NCBI GenBank assembly: GCA_012514965.1
Contig: JAAYZH010000320.1
Span: 1 to 10,331, forward strand
Source: Clostridiaceae bacterium
GTDB taxonomy: Bacteria > Bacillota > Clostridia > Saccharofermentanales > Fastidiosipilaceae
Direction of reading: 5' to 3'
Length of the DNA stretch: 10,331 nt
Shown here in pieces: positions 1 through 6,130 of the stretch. Every line of letters starts with the position of its first letter. The first letter of the stretch is position 1. Both the position numbers and the translations under genes were made by a program. The notes under the pieces are model-generated. The model made no database searches. It saw nothing but the letters and a program-made list of their open reading frames with translations, and was not told the origin of the DNA.

Positions 1-311
1 AACTCTTTAGCGGCGCTCTGCGAGATTATGACAAAGCTGTTTTAATTGGCGAAACCACTTATGGCAAGGGCTCCGGCACCCGGACGTTCAGGCTGAACGA
101 CGGTTCTGCGCTGAATGTGACGATTTTTAATTATTACCTGCCCAAGGGTGAGATGATCGAAGAAACAGGACTGGCCCCGCAGATTGAAACCGAACCGGTG
201 AGCTTGGAATTCCGCAGTACTCCAGTTTACCGCCTCACACCTGAACAAGACCCATCCCTCAAGGCCGCCCTCGAATACTTTGCGAAGCTCGATTCATTGA
301 GGACACCATGA
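1..311 (+). CDS. S41-family carboxyl-terminal processing protease, C-terminal end only
   Basis: The frame is open from the window edge (first full codon at 3) and ends at TGA 309-311, giving the last 102 residues. The visible part reads as the end of the S41 (CtpA/Prc) catalytic domain. The segment GETTYGKG (residues 16-23 of the fragment) carries the lysine that in this family forms the Ser-Lys dyad. After it come the typical DGSALNVTIFNYYLPKG strand and a GLAPQIETEP-like tail. The nucleophilic serine, the PDZ domain and any signal peptide or membrane anchor lie off the left edge. In this family the enzyme works outside the cytoplasmic membrane, trimming C-termini of exported proteins. The stop overlaps the next gene as ATGA, so the two are probably co-translated. 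The exact subtype cannot be settled from the fragment. Confidence 0.88.
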   Translation, partial: LFSGALRDYDKAVLIGETTYGKGSGTRTFRLNDGSALNVTIFNYYLPKGEMIEETGLAPQIETEPVSLEFRSTPVYRLTPEQDPSLKAALEYFAKLDSLRTP

Positions 312-1102
312 GCGAATTAAACTACGATCTGCTTGCTCCGTTCTATGACAGCTTCCAGACCACTGAAGATCCTGAAGCCTGGGCGGCGTTCTTAGACGCC
401 CAGAGCAGGTTCGTTGCGCAAGAACCTTCGCGTTCCGAAGGACAGGGCGCGGGAGGAAGGGCCCTTGCTGTTGATCTGGGCTGTGGTACAGGCCGGATCG
501 CGCGTGCAATGCAGAAGCGGGGCTGGGACATTATAGGCATTGACTACTCTGCGAATATGCTTTCAGAAGCGGAGCAGGCAGTGTTGCCTTCTGAGAATGA
601 AGGCGGACCCAGCGCGTTGTTTTTGCTGCAGGATCTGACACGGTTTGAATTGTTTGGCAGCGTGAACTTGATTTACGCCACAATGGATACGTTTAACCAC
701 ATCACCGCCGCTGAGCTGGAACGGACTCTGGCGCTTTGCGCAAACTACCTGCACCCAGGCGGCGTACTGATTTTTGACCTTCTGAGTCTGGACTATATGC
801 AGGAGGAGATGGGGAGCGAATTCTATTACGATATAAGCTCGGAGCACGCGGTCTTGTGGCAGAATGCTTTCGATAAGGAGCTTAGGCAAAACGTCGCCTC
901 CGTGACGATTTTCACGGAAGAAGGCGAGCTGTACCGCAGGGAAGAGCTCGAAATTGTCGAATATTATCATGAACCGGACGCGGTCTTGGCTGCGCTGGAG
1001 AGACTTGGCTTCAGGACGGCGATCGTGAAGCCAGAATCAGGTCTATTGGACGGAATCGGAGCTGCGCGCCGGTATTTTTTTGTGGGCGTGCGCAGAGCCT
1101 AG
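308..1102 (+). CDS. class I SAM-dependent methyltransferase
   Basis: A 264-residue cytoplasmic protein with a Rossmann-fold methyltransferase core. Motif I is VDLGCGTGRIA (residues 55-65), which binds S-adenosylmethionine. The acidic residue after strand 2 is in GIDYS (77-81). LLQDL (106-110), YATMDTFNHI (123-132) and the HPGGVLIFDL strand (149-158) complete the fold. The N-terminal YDLLAPFYDSF motif is common in small methyltransferases of the YqeM/Methyltransf_25 type in Bacillota. The substrate cannot be told from sequence. The start at 308 sits in an ATGA overlap with the protease gene. No good Shine-Dalgarno is visible at usual spacing, so translational coupling is likely. The stop is TAG (1100-1102), one of two gene-ending ambers in the window. 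Read on in frame, the next stop is TGA 1181-1183, which overlaps the hslO start. Confidence 0.9.
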   Translation: MSELNYDLLAPFYDSFQTTEDPEAWAAFLDAQSRFVAQEPSRSEGQGAGGRALAVDLGCGTGRIARAMQKRGWDIIGIDYSANMLSEAEQAVLPSENEGGPSALFLLQDLTRFELFGSVNLIYATMDTFNHITAAELERTLALCANYLHPGGVLIFDLLSLDYMQEEMGSEFYYDISSEHAVLWQNAFDKELRQNVASVTIFTEEGELYRREELEIVEYYHEPDAVLAALERLGFRTAIVKPESGLLDGIGAARRYFFVGVRRA

Positions 1103-1179
1103 TGGCGAAATCCTGAGTGCTTTGCATCTTCTGCTTGTTCAGCCACTCGAAAAGACTCTTTACTTAGAAGGGAAATCCT

Positions 1180-2085
1180 ATGAATCAACTAGATCTCAAC
1201 CCCGCCGGTGATCACATTGTGCGGGCTATGGCCCTCGATGGCAAAGTGCGGATGACAGCCATTCGGTCGACGGAAATGGTGGCGGAGGCGATTCGCTTGC
1301 ATGGTCTGAGTCCGATGGCCGCTGTCGCTCTGGGCCGCTTTATGAGCGGTTTACAGCTCTTGTCCATGGATTTGAAGAACAGCAGCGACTCCATTACGGG
1401 AATTATCCGTTGCGACGGGCCGCTTGGCGGGATGACGTCGGTCGTGGAGCAGGACTCTCGTGTGCGTGGCTTTGTTTTGGCCAAACATCTCGATACGCAG
1501 TTGCGCAGTCCGCAGAAGTTCGATGTCGCGGCAGTCGTAGGCAATGGTGTACTGACGGTGATTCGTGAACAGGCCGGCGCAAAACCCTACGCAGGGAGTG
1601 TTGAGCTGGTCTCCGGTGAGATCGCCGAAGACCTGACCTACTACCTCGCAATATCAGAGCAGATCCCGACGATTTTGGGCTTGGGTGTGCTGCTGAACGG
1701 CGATGGGGTCAAGGCTGCAGGCGGCTACCTGATTCAGGTAATGCCTGAGGCTGGGCCGGAAGTCCTGGATTATCTGGAGCAACGCGCCGGCGGCTTCCCA
1801 GACGTTACTTTTTTGCTCGAAGAAGGCTTTACACCAGCACAGATCCTCGATCTCTTTGCGGGCGACGAAAACATTGAGTACATGGAGGTAAGGCCCTCCT
1901 CCTATGCTTGTACCTGCAGCCGCGAGCGTATGGCGAAAGCCCTCATGACGTTGGGAGAGGCGGATTTGGCCGAACTTCGAGAAGATGGGGACGGGGCAAA
2001 CCTGCACTGTGAGTTCTGTAATACGAATTATCACTTCGATGTTGAGGAATTAGGTCAGTTGCATTTGGCCAAAACTACTAATTGA
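1180..2085 (+). CDS. hslO: Hsp33 redox-regulated molecular chaperone
   Basis: 301 residues, the usual Hsp33 length. The C-terminal redox switch is intact: Cys-X-Cys at 244-246 (CTC) and Cys-X-X-Cys at 277-280 (CEFC), the four ligands that bind zinc when reduced. In characterised Hsp33 these form disulfides on oxidative or hypochlorous stress, unfolding the linker and turning the protein into an ATP-independent holdase. The N-terminal domain carries the family motifs VRAMALDGKVRMTAI (14-28), a GRFMSG-type segment (52-57) and IRCDGPLGG (76-84). The start is ATG 1180, preceded by AGAAGGGAA at 1166-1174. It lies 77 nt after the methyltransferase gene, and an intrinsic terminator follows the stop. 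Hsp33 is cytosolic, so a shared job with the exported protease is not evident beyond general proteostasis. Confidence 0.96.
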   Translation: MNQLDLNPAGDHIVRAMALDGKVRMTAIRSTEMVAEAIRLHGLSPMAAVALGRFMSGLQLLSMDLKNSSDSITGIIRCDGPLGGMTSVVEQDSRVRGFVLAKHLDTQLRSPQKFDVAAVVGNGVLTVIREQAGAKPYAGSVELVSGEIAEDLTYYLAISEQIPTILGLGVLLNGDGVKAAGGYLIQVMPEAGPEVLDYLEQRAGGFPDVTFLLEEGFTPAQILDLFAGDENIEYMEVRPSSYACTCSRERMAKALMTLGEADLAELREDGDGANLHCEFCNTNYHFDVEELGQLHLAKTTN

Positions 2086-2133
2086 TTTGTGCAAAGTGAC
2101 GAAATTTCTCTGCGCAGATACCTATGTAAGCAG

Positions 2134-2157
2134 AAAGGCCGAAAAACAGGCCTTTTT
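2134..2157 (+). terminator. intrinsic terminator after hslO
   Basis: A perfect 7-bp stem, AAAGGCC (2134-2140) with GGCCTTT (2149-2155), around an 8-nt loop, continues into a run of five T (2153-2157). It lies 48 nt after the hslO stop and just before a candidate promoter, so it should separate the upstream group from the ribosomal-protein operon. The opposite strand lacks a U-tract after the stem, so it looks one-directional. Confidence 0.8.
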
Positions 2158-2160
2158 GCC

Positions 2161-2189
2161 TTGCTTTCTGGCTGAAATTCAGCTAAAAT
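2161..2189 (+). promoter_or_regulatory. candidate sigma-A promoter P1 for the S10-spc operon
   Basis: TTGCTT (2161-2166) and TAAAAT (2184-2189) are separated by exactly 17 nt. The -10 matches the consensus at 5 of 6 positions and the -35 at 3 of 6. Transcription would start near 2196. Placement 3 nt after the hslO terminator T-run and ahead of the long hairpin-rich leader fits the main operon promoter. This is a by-eye call. Confidence 0.5.
2171..2183. repeat. inverted repeat in the P1 spacer (operator-like)
   Basis: GCTGAAATTCAGC is a perfect 6+1+6 dyad filling most of the spacer between the -35 and -10 of P1. A second, weaker dyad, ATGCT-TG-AGCAT (2188-2199), overlaps the end of the -10 and the expected start site. 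Such placement is typical of repressor or activator sites, but no regulator is known here and short dyads arise by chance. Confidence 0.35.
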
Positions 2190-2344
2190 GCTTGAGCATG
2201 TGCCCTAGAGGGCGCAGAAGTCAGAGATTGCCGCAAGTACGGCTGCAATGTGTTTGCGGGTAACTTTGATGGATAGGCTGGATCCCAGAGATTCGGCAAC
2301 AGGTGTAACCTGGTTGGCAGTGTATGCCGGTAGGCCGGCATGAA

Positions 2345-2411
2345 CCCGGACAGGAATTAAGAAGTACTGTGCTGGGTTTTATGATGGCAAGGCAAGAAAC
2401 GCCCGGACAGG
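2345..2411 (+). repeat. direct repeat CCCGGACAGG within the leader
   Basis: The 10-mer CCCGGACAGG occurs at 2345-2354 and again at 2402-2411, 57 nt apart. The first copy forms the 5' arm of the 2343-2378 hairpin. The second overlaps the 5' arm of the last hairpin before rpsJ. The two copies could compete for the same pairing partners. Confidence 0.6.
2357..2385 (+). promoter_or_regulatory. candidate second promoter P2 upstream of rpsJ
   Basis: TTAAGA (2357-2362, 4 of 6 consensus) and TATGAT (2380-2385, 5 of 6) lie 17 nt apart. A start near 2392 would give a short leader containing only the last hairpin. Its consensus match is slightly better than that of P1, but it overlaps the 2343-2378 stem-loop, so it may be fortuitous or a secondary promoter. 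Confidence 0.3.
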
Positions 2412-2434
2412 TAGTTACCTGTAGCAGCAAAAAC

Positions 2435-2440
2435 AGGAGG
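2435..2440 (+). promoter_or_regulatory. ribosome binding site deciding the rpsJ start
   Basis: AGGAGG lies 8 nt before ATG 2449. A nearer ATG at 2444 is out of frame and only 3 nt from the site, so it is not the start. Confidence 0.8.
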
Positions 2441-2448
2441 AAAATGGA

Positions 2449-2760
2449 ATGGCAAGTAATCAAACAATCCGTATCAGACTGAAGGCGTATGATCATCAGA
2501 TTCTGGACAGCTCAGCAGAGCGCATCGTCGAAACAGCGAAGAGAACCGGCGCAAGTGTAAGCGGACCCATCCCGCTGCCGACAGACAAAGAGATCGTTAC
2601 GATCCTGCGTTCGCCGCACAAGCACAAGGACGCCCGCGAACAGTTCGAGATGAGAACACACAAGCGTCTCATCGATATTCTGGCACCTAACCAGAAAACG
2701 GTGGAAGCGCTCATGCGTTTAGACATGCCTGCCGGTGTCAATATCGAGATCAAGCTGTAA
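2449..2760 (+). CDS. rpsJ: 30S ribosomal protein S10 (uS10)
   Basis: 103 residues, the usual S10 length. The beginning ([16 protein letters not shown], residues 5-20), the loop segment [37 protein letters not shown] (37-73) and the ending [13 protein letters not shown] are characteristic. S10 sits in the head of the small subunit, and its long loop reaches toward S3 and S14. In many bacteria the protein also partners NusB in transcription antitermination of rRNA operons. It is the first gene of the operon and is followed by an unusually long 71-nt gap with two hairpins. Confidence 0.98.
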   Translation: MASNQTIRIRLKAYDHQILDSSAERIVETAKRTGASVSGPIPLPTDKEIVTILRSPHKHKDAREQFEMRTHKRLIDILAPNQKTVEALMRLDMPAGVNIEIKL

Positions 2761-2761
2761 A

Positions 2762-2806
2762 CCGTCCTCCCATGAAGGGACGGGGTCAAGTTCACAGGAA
2801 GTGAAC
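2762..2806 (+). promoter_or_regulatory. two hairpins between rpsJ and rplC
   Basis: CCGTCC (2762-2767) pairs with GGACGG (2778-2783), and GTTCAC (2790-2795) pairs with GTGAAC (2801-2806), both 6 bp and perfect. Neither is followed by a T-run, so they are not ordinary terminators. The second ends 9 nt before the rplC Shine-Dalgarno (AAAGGAG, 2816-2822). Plausible roles are RNA processing, mRNA stability, or uncoupling S10 output from L3. Most other gaps in the operon are 0-28 nt. Confidence 0.5.
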
Positions 2807-2831
2807 CAATAACCTAAAGGAGCAAGAAAGA

Positions 2832-3485
2832 ATGAAGAAGTTCATGCTAGGCAAAAAAGCCGGAATGACACAGATCTTTGATGCAAGCGGAATTGCGATT
2901 CCGGTTACCGTCATTGAGTGTGGTCCGGTCTCGGTCGTTCAGAAGAAGACCATCGAACAAGACTCTTATCAAGCAGTCAAGGTCGGCTTCGACGAAGTGA
3001 AAGAGAATAAAGTCAACAAACCTGATATGGGTCAGTTCAAGAAGGCGGGCACCAAGCCCTTCCGCGGTCTCACAGAGTTCCGTGTTGAAGATACGGATGC
3101 TTACACGGTTGGCCAGGAGATCAATGTCTCTGATATGTTCCAGGTAGGCGACGTAGTCGACGTACATGGCACATCTAAGGGTAAAGGATTCCAGGGTAAC
3201 GTAAAGCGTCATGGCCAAAAGGGCGGTCACGAGGATCACGGTTCGAAGTATCATCGCCAAGTCGGTTCCATGGGAGCTTCCGCTTCCCCCTCTCATATTC
3301 TTAAAGGTAAGAAAATGCCCGGTCAGATGGGAAACAAGAACATCACCGTCATGAACCTGGATGTTGTCCTGGTTGACGGCGAGCGCAATATCCTTTGTGT
3401 CAAAGGCGCCATCCCCGGATCCCGCGGAGCAGTTGTAGCTATCACTGACACGAAAAAGGTCAGCAAGCTGGCGAAGAAGGCGTAA
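2832..3485 (+). CDS. rplC: 50S ribosomal protein L3 (uL3)
   Basis: 217 residues. It opens with the L3 signature LGKKAGMTQIFD (residues 6-17). The central extended loop that reaches toward the peptidyl transferase centre is present: GTSKGKGFQGNVKRHG (113-128), then HGSKYHRQVGSMGAS (136-150) and KKMPGQMGNK (160-169). The glutamine in MPGQMG (165) corresponds to the site N5-methylated by PrmB in Escherichia coli; whether it is modified here is unknown. L3 is an early-assembling protein of the large subunit. The start is preceded by AAAGGAG, and the stop merges into the rplD ribosome binding site. Confidence 0.98.
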   Translation: MKKFMLGKKAGMTQIFDASGIAIPVTVIECGPVSVVQKKTIEQDSYQAVKVGFDEVKENKVNKPDMGQFKKAGTKPFRGLTEFRVEDTDAYTVGQEINVSDMFQVGDVVDVHGTSKGKGFQGNVKRHGQKGGHEDHGSKYHRQVGSMGASASPSHILKGKKMPGQMGNKNITVMNLDVVLVDGERNILCVKGAIPGSRGAVVAITDTKKVSKLAKKA

Positions 3486-3497
3486 GGAGTAGGCAGA

Positions 3498-4121
3498 ATG
3501 GCTAAAGTAGATTTATTCAACATGGATGGAAAGGTCGTTGGCGAATTCGAGCTCAGCGACGCCATCTTCGGTATCGAACCGAAACAGCATCTGATTCTGC
3601 AGGTTGTCAAGGCTCAATTGGCTAACCGCAGACAAGGTACAGCTAAGACCAAGGGCAGAAGCGAAGTCAGAGGCGGAGGCCGCAAGCCTTATCGCCAAAA
3701 GGGAACCGGCAGAGCCCGTCAGGGTTCCACCCGCTCCGCTCAATGGGTCGGCGGCGGCCGTATTTTCGGACCTGTTCCGCGCGATTACAACATTGTTGTC
3801 CCCAAGAAGACTCGCCGTCTGGCACTTCAGTCGGCCCTCAGCAGCAAGCTTCTGAACAAGCAGGTTTACGTCATTGACGAGATCAACTTTGCTGAGCCGA
3901 AGACCAAGGCGTTCATGCGTCTGGTTGAGAACCTAAAGCTTAATTCAACCGCCCTGTTTGTGGTTGAGGAAGATAACCGCAACGCCAAGCTCTCGGCTCG
4001 TAACCTGCCGGGTGTTGAGACTGCTCAGTTTAACACGATCAACGTCTTCGATATTCTGAAGTACGATGCTTTTGTTATGACCAAGGCAGCTGCGGAAAAA
4101 ATCCAGGAGGTGTATGCGTAA
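3498..4121 (+). CDS. rplD: 50S ribosomal protein L4 (uL4)
   Basis: 207 residues, normal for L4. The long arginine- and glycine-rich loop that lines the peptide exit tunnel at its constriction spans about residues 43-95. It includes GGGRKPYRQKGTGRARQGS (59-77) and WVGGGRIFGP (83-92), a region where macrolide-resistance changes arise in other bacteria; no deletion or insertion is evident here. L4 is the autogenous repressor of the S10 operon in Escherichia coli; whether it plays that part for the leader at 2199-2422 is unknown. The Shine-Dalgarno AAGGAG begins inside the rplC stop codon. The stop overlaps the rplW start by one base (TAATG). Confidence 0.98.
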   Translation: MAKVDLFNMDGKVVGEFELSDAIFGIEPKQHLILQVVKAQLANRRQGTAKTKGRSEVRGGGRKPYRQKGTGRARQGSTRSAQWVGGGRIFGPVPRDYNIVVPKKTRRLALQSALSSKLLNKQVYVIDEINFAEPKTKAFMRLVENLKLNSTALFVVEEDNRNAKLSARNLPGVETAQFNTINVFDILKYDAFVMTKAAAEKIQEVYA

Positions 4122-4474
4122 TGAAACACGCGCACGATATCATCATTCAGCCGGTTATTACCGAACGCTCTTCCGGCGCTTTGGCTGAAGGACGTTACAC
4201 CTTCCGTGTAGCGAACGACGCAACCAAACCCGAGATCCGCAGAGCTGTCGAAGAACTCTTTGGCGTCAAAGTCATGAAGGTCAATACCCTGCATGTCAGA
4301 GGCAAGTCTAAGCGTGTCGGTGTCCATGCAGGCCGCACCGCTGCCTGGAAGAAGGCCGTTGTGCAGATCGATCTCGAACCCGCGACCGAGACCTACCTCA
4401 CTGAGGGTGGCAAAGAGAAGAAGGTTGAACGCAAATATAAGACTGTAATCGAAGAGTTCGGTTTCAGCCAATAA
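4121..4474 (+). CDS. rplW: 50S ribosomal protein L23 (uL23)
   Basis: 117 residues, about 20 more than the common bacterial form. The core is clear: [12 protein letters not shown] (residues 7-18), then [32 protein letters not shown] and the [23 protein letters not shown] strand. The excess is a charged C-terminal tail after ID-LEP, ending in [14 protein letters not shown]23 lies at the rim of the exit tunnel and is the docking point for trigger factor and a contact for the signal recognition particle. AGGAGGT (4105-4111) inside rplD is its ribosome binding site, and translation is coupled through the TAATG overlap. Confidence 0.97.
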   Translation: MKHAHDIIIQPVITERSSGALAEGRYTFRVANDATKPEIRRAVEELFGVKVMKVNTLHVRGKSKRVGVHAGRTAAWKKAVVQIDLEPATETYLTEGGKEKKVERKYKTVIEEFGFSQ

Positions 4475-4502
4475 TCGGTCAGCAATAGAAGGAGAGAAGA
4501 AA

Positions 4503-5330
4503 ATGCCAGTCAAAATTTACAAACCAACTTCTCCTGCCAGAAGGCAGATGTCGGTTGCTGACTACTCCGTATTAACGAAGAAAGCACCCGAGAAGAAGCT
4601 CTTATCCGTTCGCAAGAAGACCTCAGGCCGCAACAGCTACGGCCGCATTACCGTTCGCCACATCGGCGGCGGCAATAAGCGCAAGATTCGTGAAATCGAT
4701 TGGAAGCGCAACAAGGACAATATTCCCGCGAAAGTAGTCGCTCTGGAATATGATCCGAATCGCACAGCCTATCTCGCACTGCTGCAGTATGCGGATGGTG
4801 TCAAGACCTACATTGTCGCGCCGACAGGCGTAAAAGTCGGAGATGTTCTCCTGAGCGGGACCAGCGCTGATATCAAGCCCGGCCATGCCAAGAAACTTGT
4901 CGACATTCCCGTCGGTACCACAATCCATAACGTTGAGATGAAGCCGGGTCATGGTGCTCAGATGGTCAGAACCGCTGGTTCTGATGCACAACTGGTCGCC
5001 AAAGAAGGCCGCTACGCTCAGATCAAACTTCCTTCCGGTGAAGTGCGTATGGTCCTGCTGGACTGCCGCGCAACCGTCGGTCAGGTAGGCAACGCCGAGC
5101 ACGAGAATGTGCGTGTCGGCAAAGCGGGTAAAACCCGCCACATGGGTGTAAGACCCACCGTCCGCGGTGTTGTTATGAACCCTGTTGACCATCCTCACGG
5201 TGGTGGTGAGGGTAAATCCCCGATCGGCCGTCCGAGTCCTGTTACCCCTTGGGGTGTTCCTACTTTGGGTAAGAAAACCCGTAAGAAGAACAAGGACAGC
5301 AATAAATATATTGTGAAGAGAAGAAAGTAA
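4503..5330 (+). CDS. rplB: 50S ribosomal protein L2 (uL2)
   Basis: 275 residues, standard length. The RNA-binding core and the highly conserved C-terminal segment [16 protein letters not shown] (222-237) are intact, including the histidine (230) that corresponds to His229 of Escherichia coli L2, implicated in subunit association and peptidyl transferase function. The basic tail [20 protein letters not shown] is typical. AAGGAGAG (4489-4496) precedes ATG 4503. The opposite strand shows a long open frame across this gene, which is a shadow of its codon pattern. Confidence 0.99.
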   Translation: MPVKIYKPTSPARRQMSVADYSVLTKKAPEKKLLSVRKKTSGRNSYGRITVRHIGGGNKRKIREIDWKRNKDNIPAKVVALEYDPNRTAYLALLQYADGVKTYIVAPTGVKVGDVLLSGTSADIKPGHAKKLVDIPVGTTIHNVEMKPGHGAQMVRTAGSDAQLVAKEGRYAQIKLPSGEVRMVLLDCRATVGQVGNAEHENVRVGKAGKTRHMGVRPTVRGVVMNPVDHPHGGGEGKSPIGRPSPVTPWGVPTLGKKTRKKNKDSNKYIVKRRK

Positions 5331-5342
5331 GGGGGCAGGATA

Positions 5343-5621
5343 ATGAGTCGTTCGACAAAAAAAGGTTTCTTTGTTGAAGAATCCCTCATGAAAAAAATCG
5401 AGGCTATGAATGCCAAGAATGAGAAGAAAGTTGTCAAGACCTGGTCCAGATCTTCCACAATCTTCCCTGACATGGTCGGCCACACGATTGCAGTTCATGA
5501 TGGACGCAAGCATGTTCCAGTATATGTTACTGAGGACATGGTAGGACACAAGCTGGGTGAGTTTGCTCTTACCCGCACCTTCCGCGGCCACGCCGGCAGC
5601 GAGAAGAGTGTCAGGAGATAA
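5343..5621 (+). CDS. rpsS: 30S ribosomal protein S19 (uS19)
   Basis: 92 residues, exactly the usual size. [47 protein letters not shown] and the signature [15 protein letters not shown] (residues 72-86) are all present. S19 forms a complex with S13 in the head of the small subunit near the A-site finger and the subunit bridges. GGGGGCAGG, starting right after the rplB stop, provides the ribosome binding site 12 nt from that stop. Confidence 0.98.
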   Translation: MSRSTKKGFFVEESLMKKIEAMNAKNEKKVVKTWSRSSTIFPDMVGHTIAVHDGRKHVPVYVTEDMVGHKLGEFALTRTFRGHAGSEKSVRR

Positions 5622-5641
5622 GGAAGGAGGCTACGGCTTTG
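5620..5641 (+). promoter_or_regulatory. ribosome binding site and TTG start of rplV
   Basis: AAGGAAGGAGG (5620-5630), overlapping the rpsS stop codon, is followed by an 8-nt spacer and TTG (5639-5641). It is the only complete ribosomal-protein gene in the window with a non-ATG start. A weaker initiation codon behind a very strong site may tune L22 output. Confidence 0.7.
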
Positions 5642-6115
5642 AAAAAGGAAGCAATGACAAAAGCATATATGCAAGAAAACCGTGAGGCAATTCTCGCGCG
5701 TTACAATGCTCCGCACACAAAATCCAATCGCCCCGCCATCCTGACGAAGAAACAACGCAAAGTTTTGGGTGTCGGCAAGGATCTGGGTAAGGCCAGCGTG
5801 GATAACGTTCGCGTTGCTCCTCGTAAGGTTGAAATTGTTCTGGATACAATCCGCGGCAAAGAAGTAAACGAAGCAAAGGCAATTCTCCTCTATACAAAGA
5901 AGATTGCTGCTCCGTACATTTCGAAACTGCTCGAATCCGCCATTGCGAACGCAGTGAACAACAATGGCATGAATCCTGACAATCTGTTTGTGGCTGAGTG
6001 CTACACCGGCCAAGGCATGGTCTTCAAACGTTTCATGCCCGCAGGTAAAGGCAGCGCTCGACCGATTTTGAAGAGAACAAGCAATATCACGGTTGTCGTC
6101 AAGGAAAGGGTATAG
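5639..6115 (+). CDS. rplV: 50S ribosomal protein L22 (uL22) with N-terminal extension, TTG start
   Basis: 158 residues against about 110 in most bacteria. The conserved core starts near residue 52: VDNVRVAPRKVEIVLDTIRGK (54-74), then KLLESAIANAVNN (96-108), and the tunnel beta-hairpin and C-terminal strand KRFMPAGKGSARPILKR (130-146) plus TSNITVVVKER. Residues 1-51 are a lysine-rich extension with a predicted-helix look (MTKAYMQENREAILARYN). The start is TTG 5639, because AAGGAAGGAGG (5620-5630) sits 8 nt before it; ATG 5654 has only a weak purine stretch upstream and would still leave a 46-residue extension. The stop is TAG (6113-6115), with an in-frame TAA at 6128-6130. L22 reaches the tunnel constriction beside L4, and its globular part lies on the surface near the exit. 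Confidence 0.94.
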   Translation: MKKEAMTKAYMQENREAILARYNAPHTKSNRPAILTKKQRKVLGVGKDLGKASVDNVRVAPRKVEIVLDTIRGKEVNEAKAILLYTKKIAAPYISKLLESAIANAVNNNGMNPDNLFVAECYTGQGMVFKRFMPAGKGSARPILKRTSNITVVVKERV

Positions 6116-6130
6116 GGGGTTTTCGGATAA

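Larger units (their letters stand above)
2199..2422 (+). promoter_or_regulatory. structured 5' leader of the ribosomal-protein operon
   Basis: The 363-nt gap between hslO and rpsJ holds no convincing gene. Downstream of P1 it contains a series of hairpins: 2199-2216 (7 bp with one G-U, loop TAGA); about 2227-2249 (ATT/AAT plus GCCG/CGGC with a 3' bulge); 2300-2312 (CAGGT/ACCTG, extendable with bulges); 2324-2341 (ATGCCGG/CCGGCAT, loop TAGG); 2343-2378 (AACCC/GGGTT and ACAG/CTGT around an internal loop); and 2407-2422 (ACAGGT/ACCTGT, loop AGTT). The last ends 12 nt before the rpsJ Shine-Dalgarno. Long structured leaders ahead of ribosomal-protein operons commonly bind a product of the operon (L4 for the S10 operon in gamma-proteobacteria) to give feedback. 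That this one does so, and which protein binds, is inference. I cannot match it to a named RNA family by eye. Confidence 0.5.

Noticed and set aside
1103..1179. Promoter for hslO in the 77-nt gap (TTGTTC near 1135)
   Set aside because: The element at the right spacing is a poor -10, so I could not support it.
2198..2263. Short reading frame (about 21 codons) in the leader, possible leader peptide
   Set aside because: No Shine-Dalgarno, no run of regulatory codons, and it overlaps hairpins.
4623..5591. 322-codon open frame on the minus strand across rplB and rpsS
   Set aside because: Antisense to two certain genes, no ribosome binding site, and composition typical of a reverse-strand shadow of biased codons.
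5654..6115. ATG 5654 as the rplV start
   Set aside because: The strong AAGGAAGGAGG is 23 nt upstream, too far; TTG 5639 has ideal spacing.
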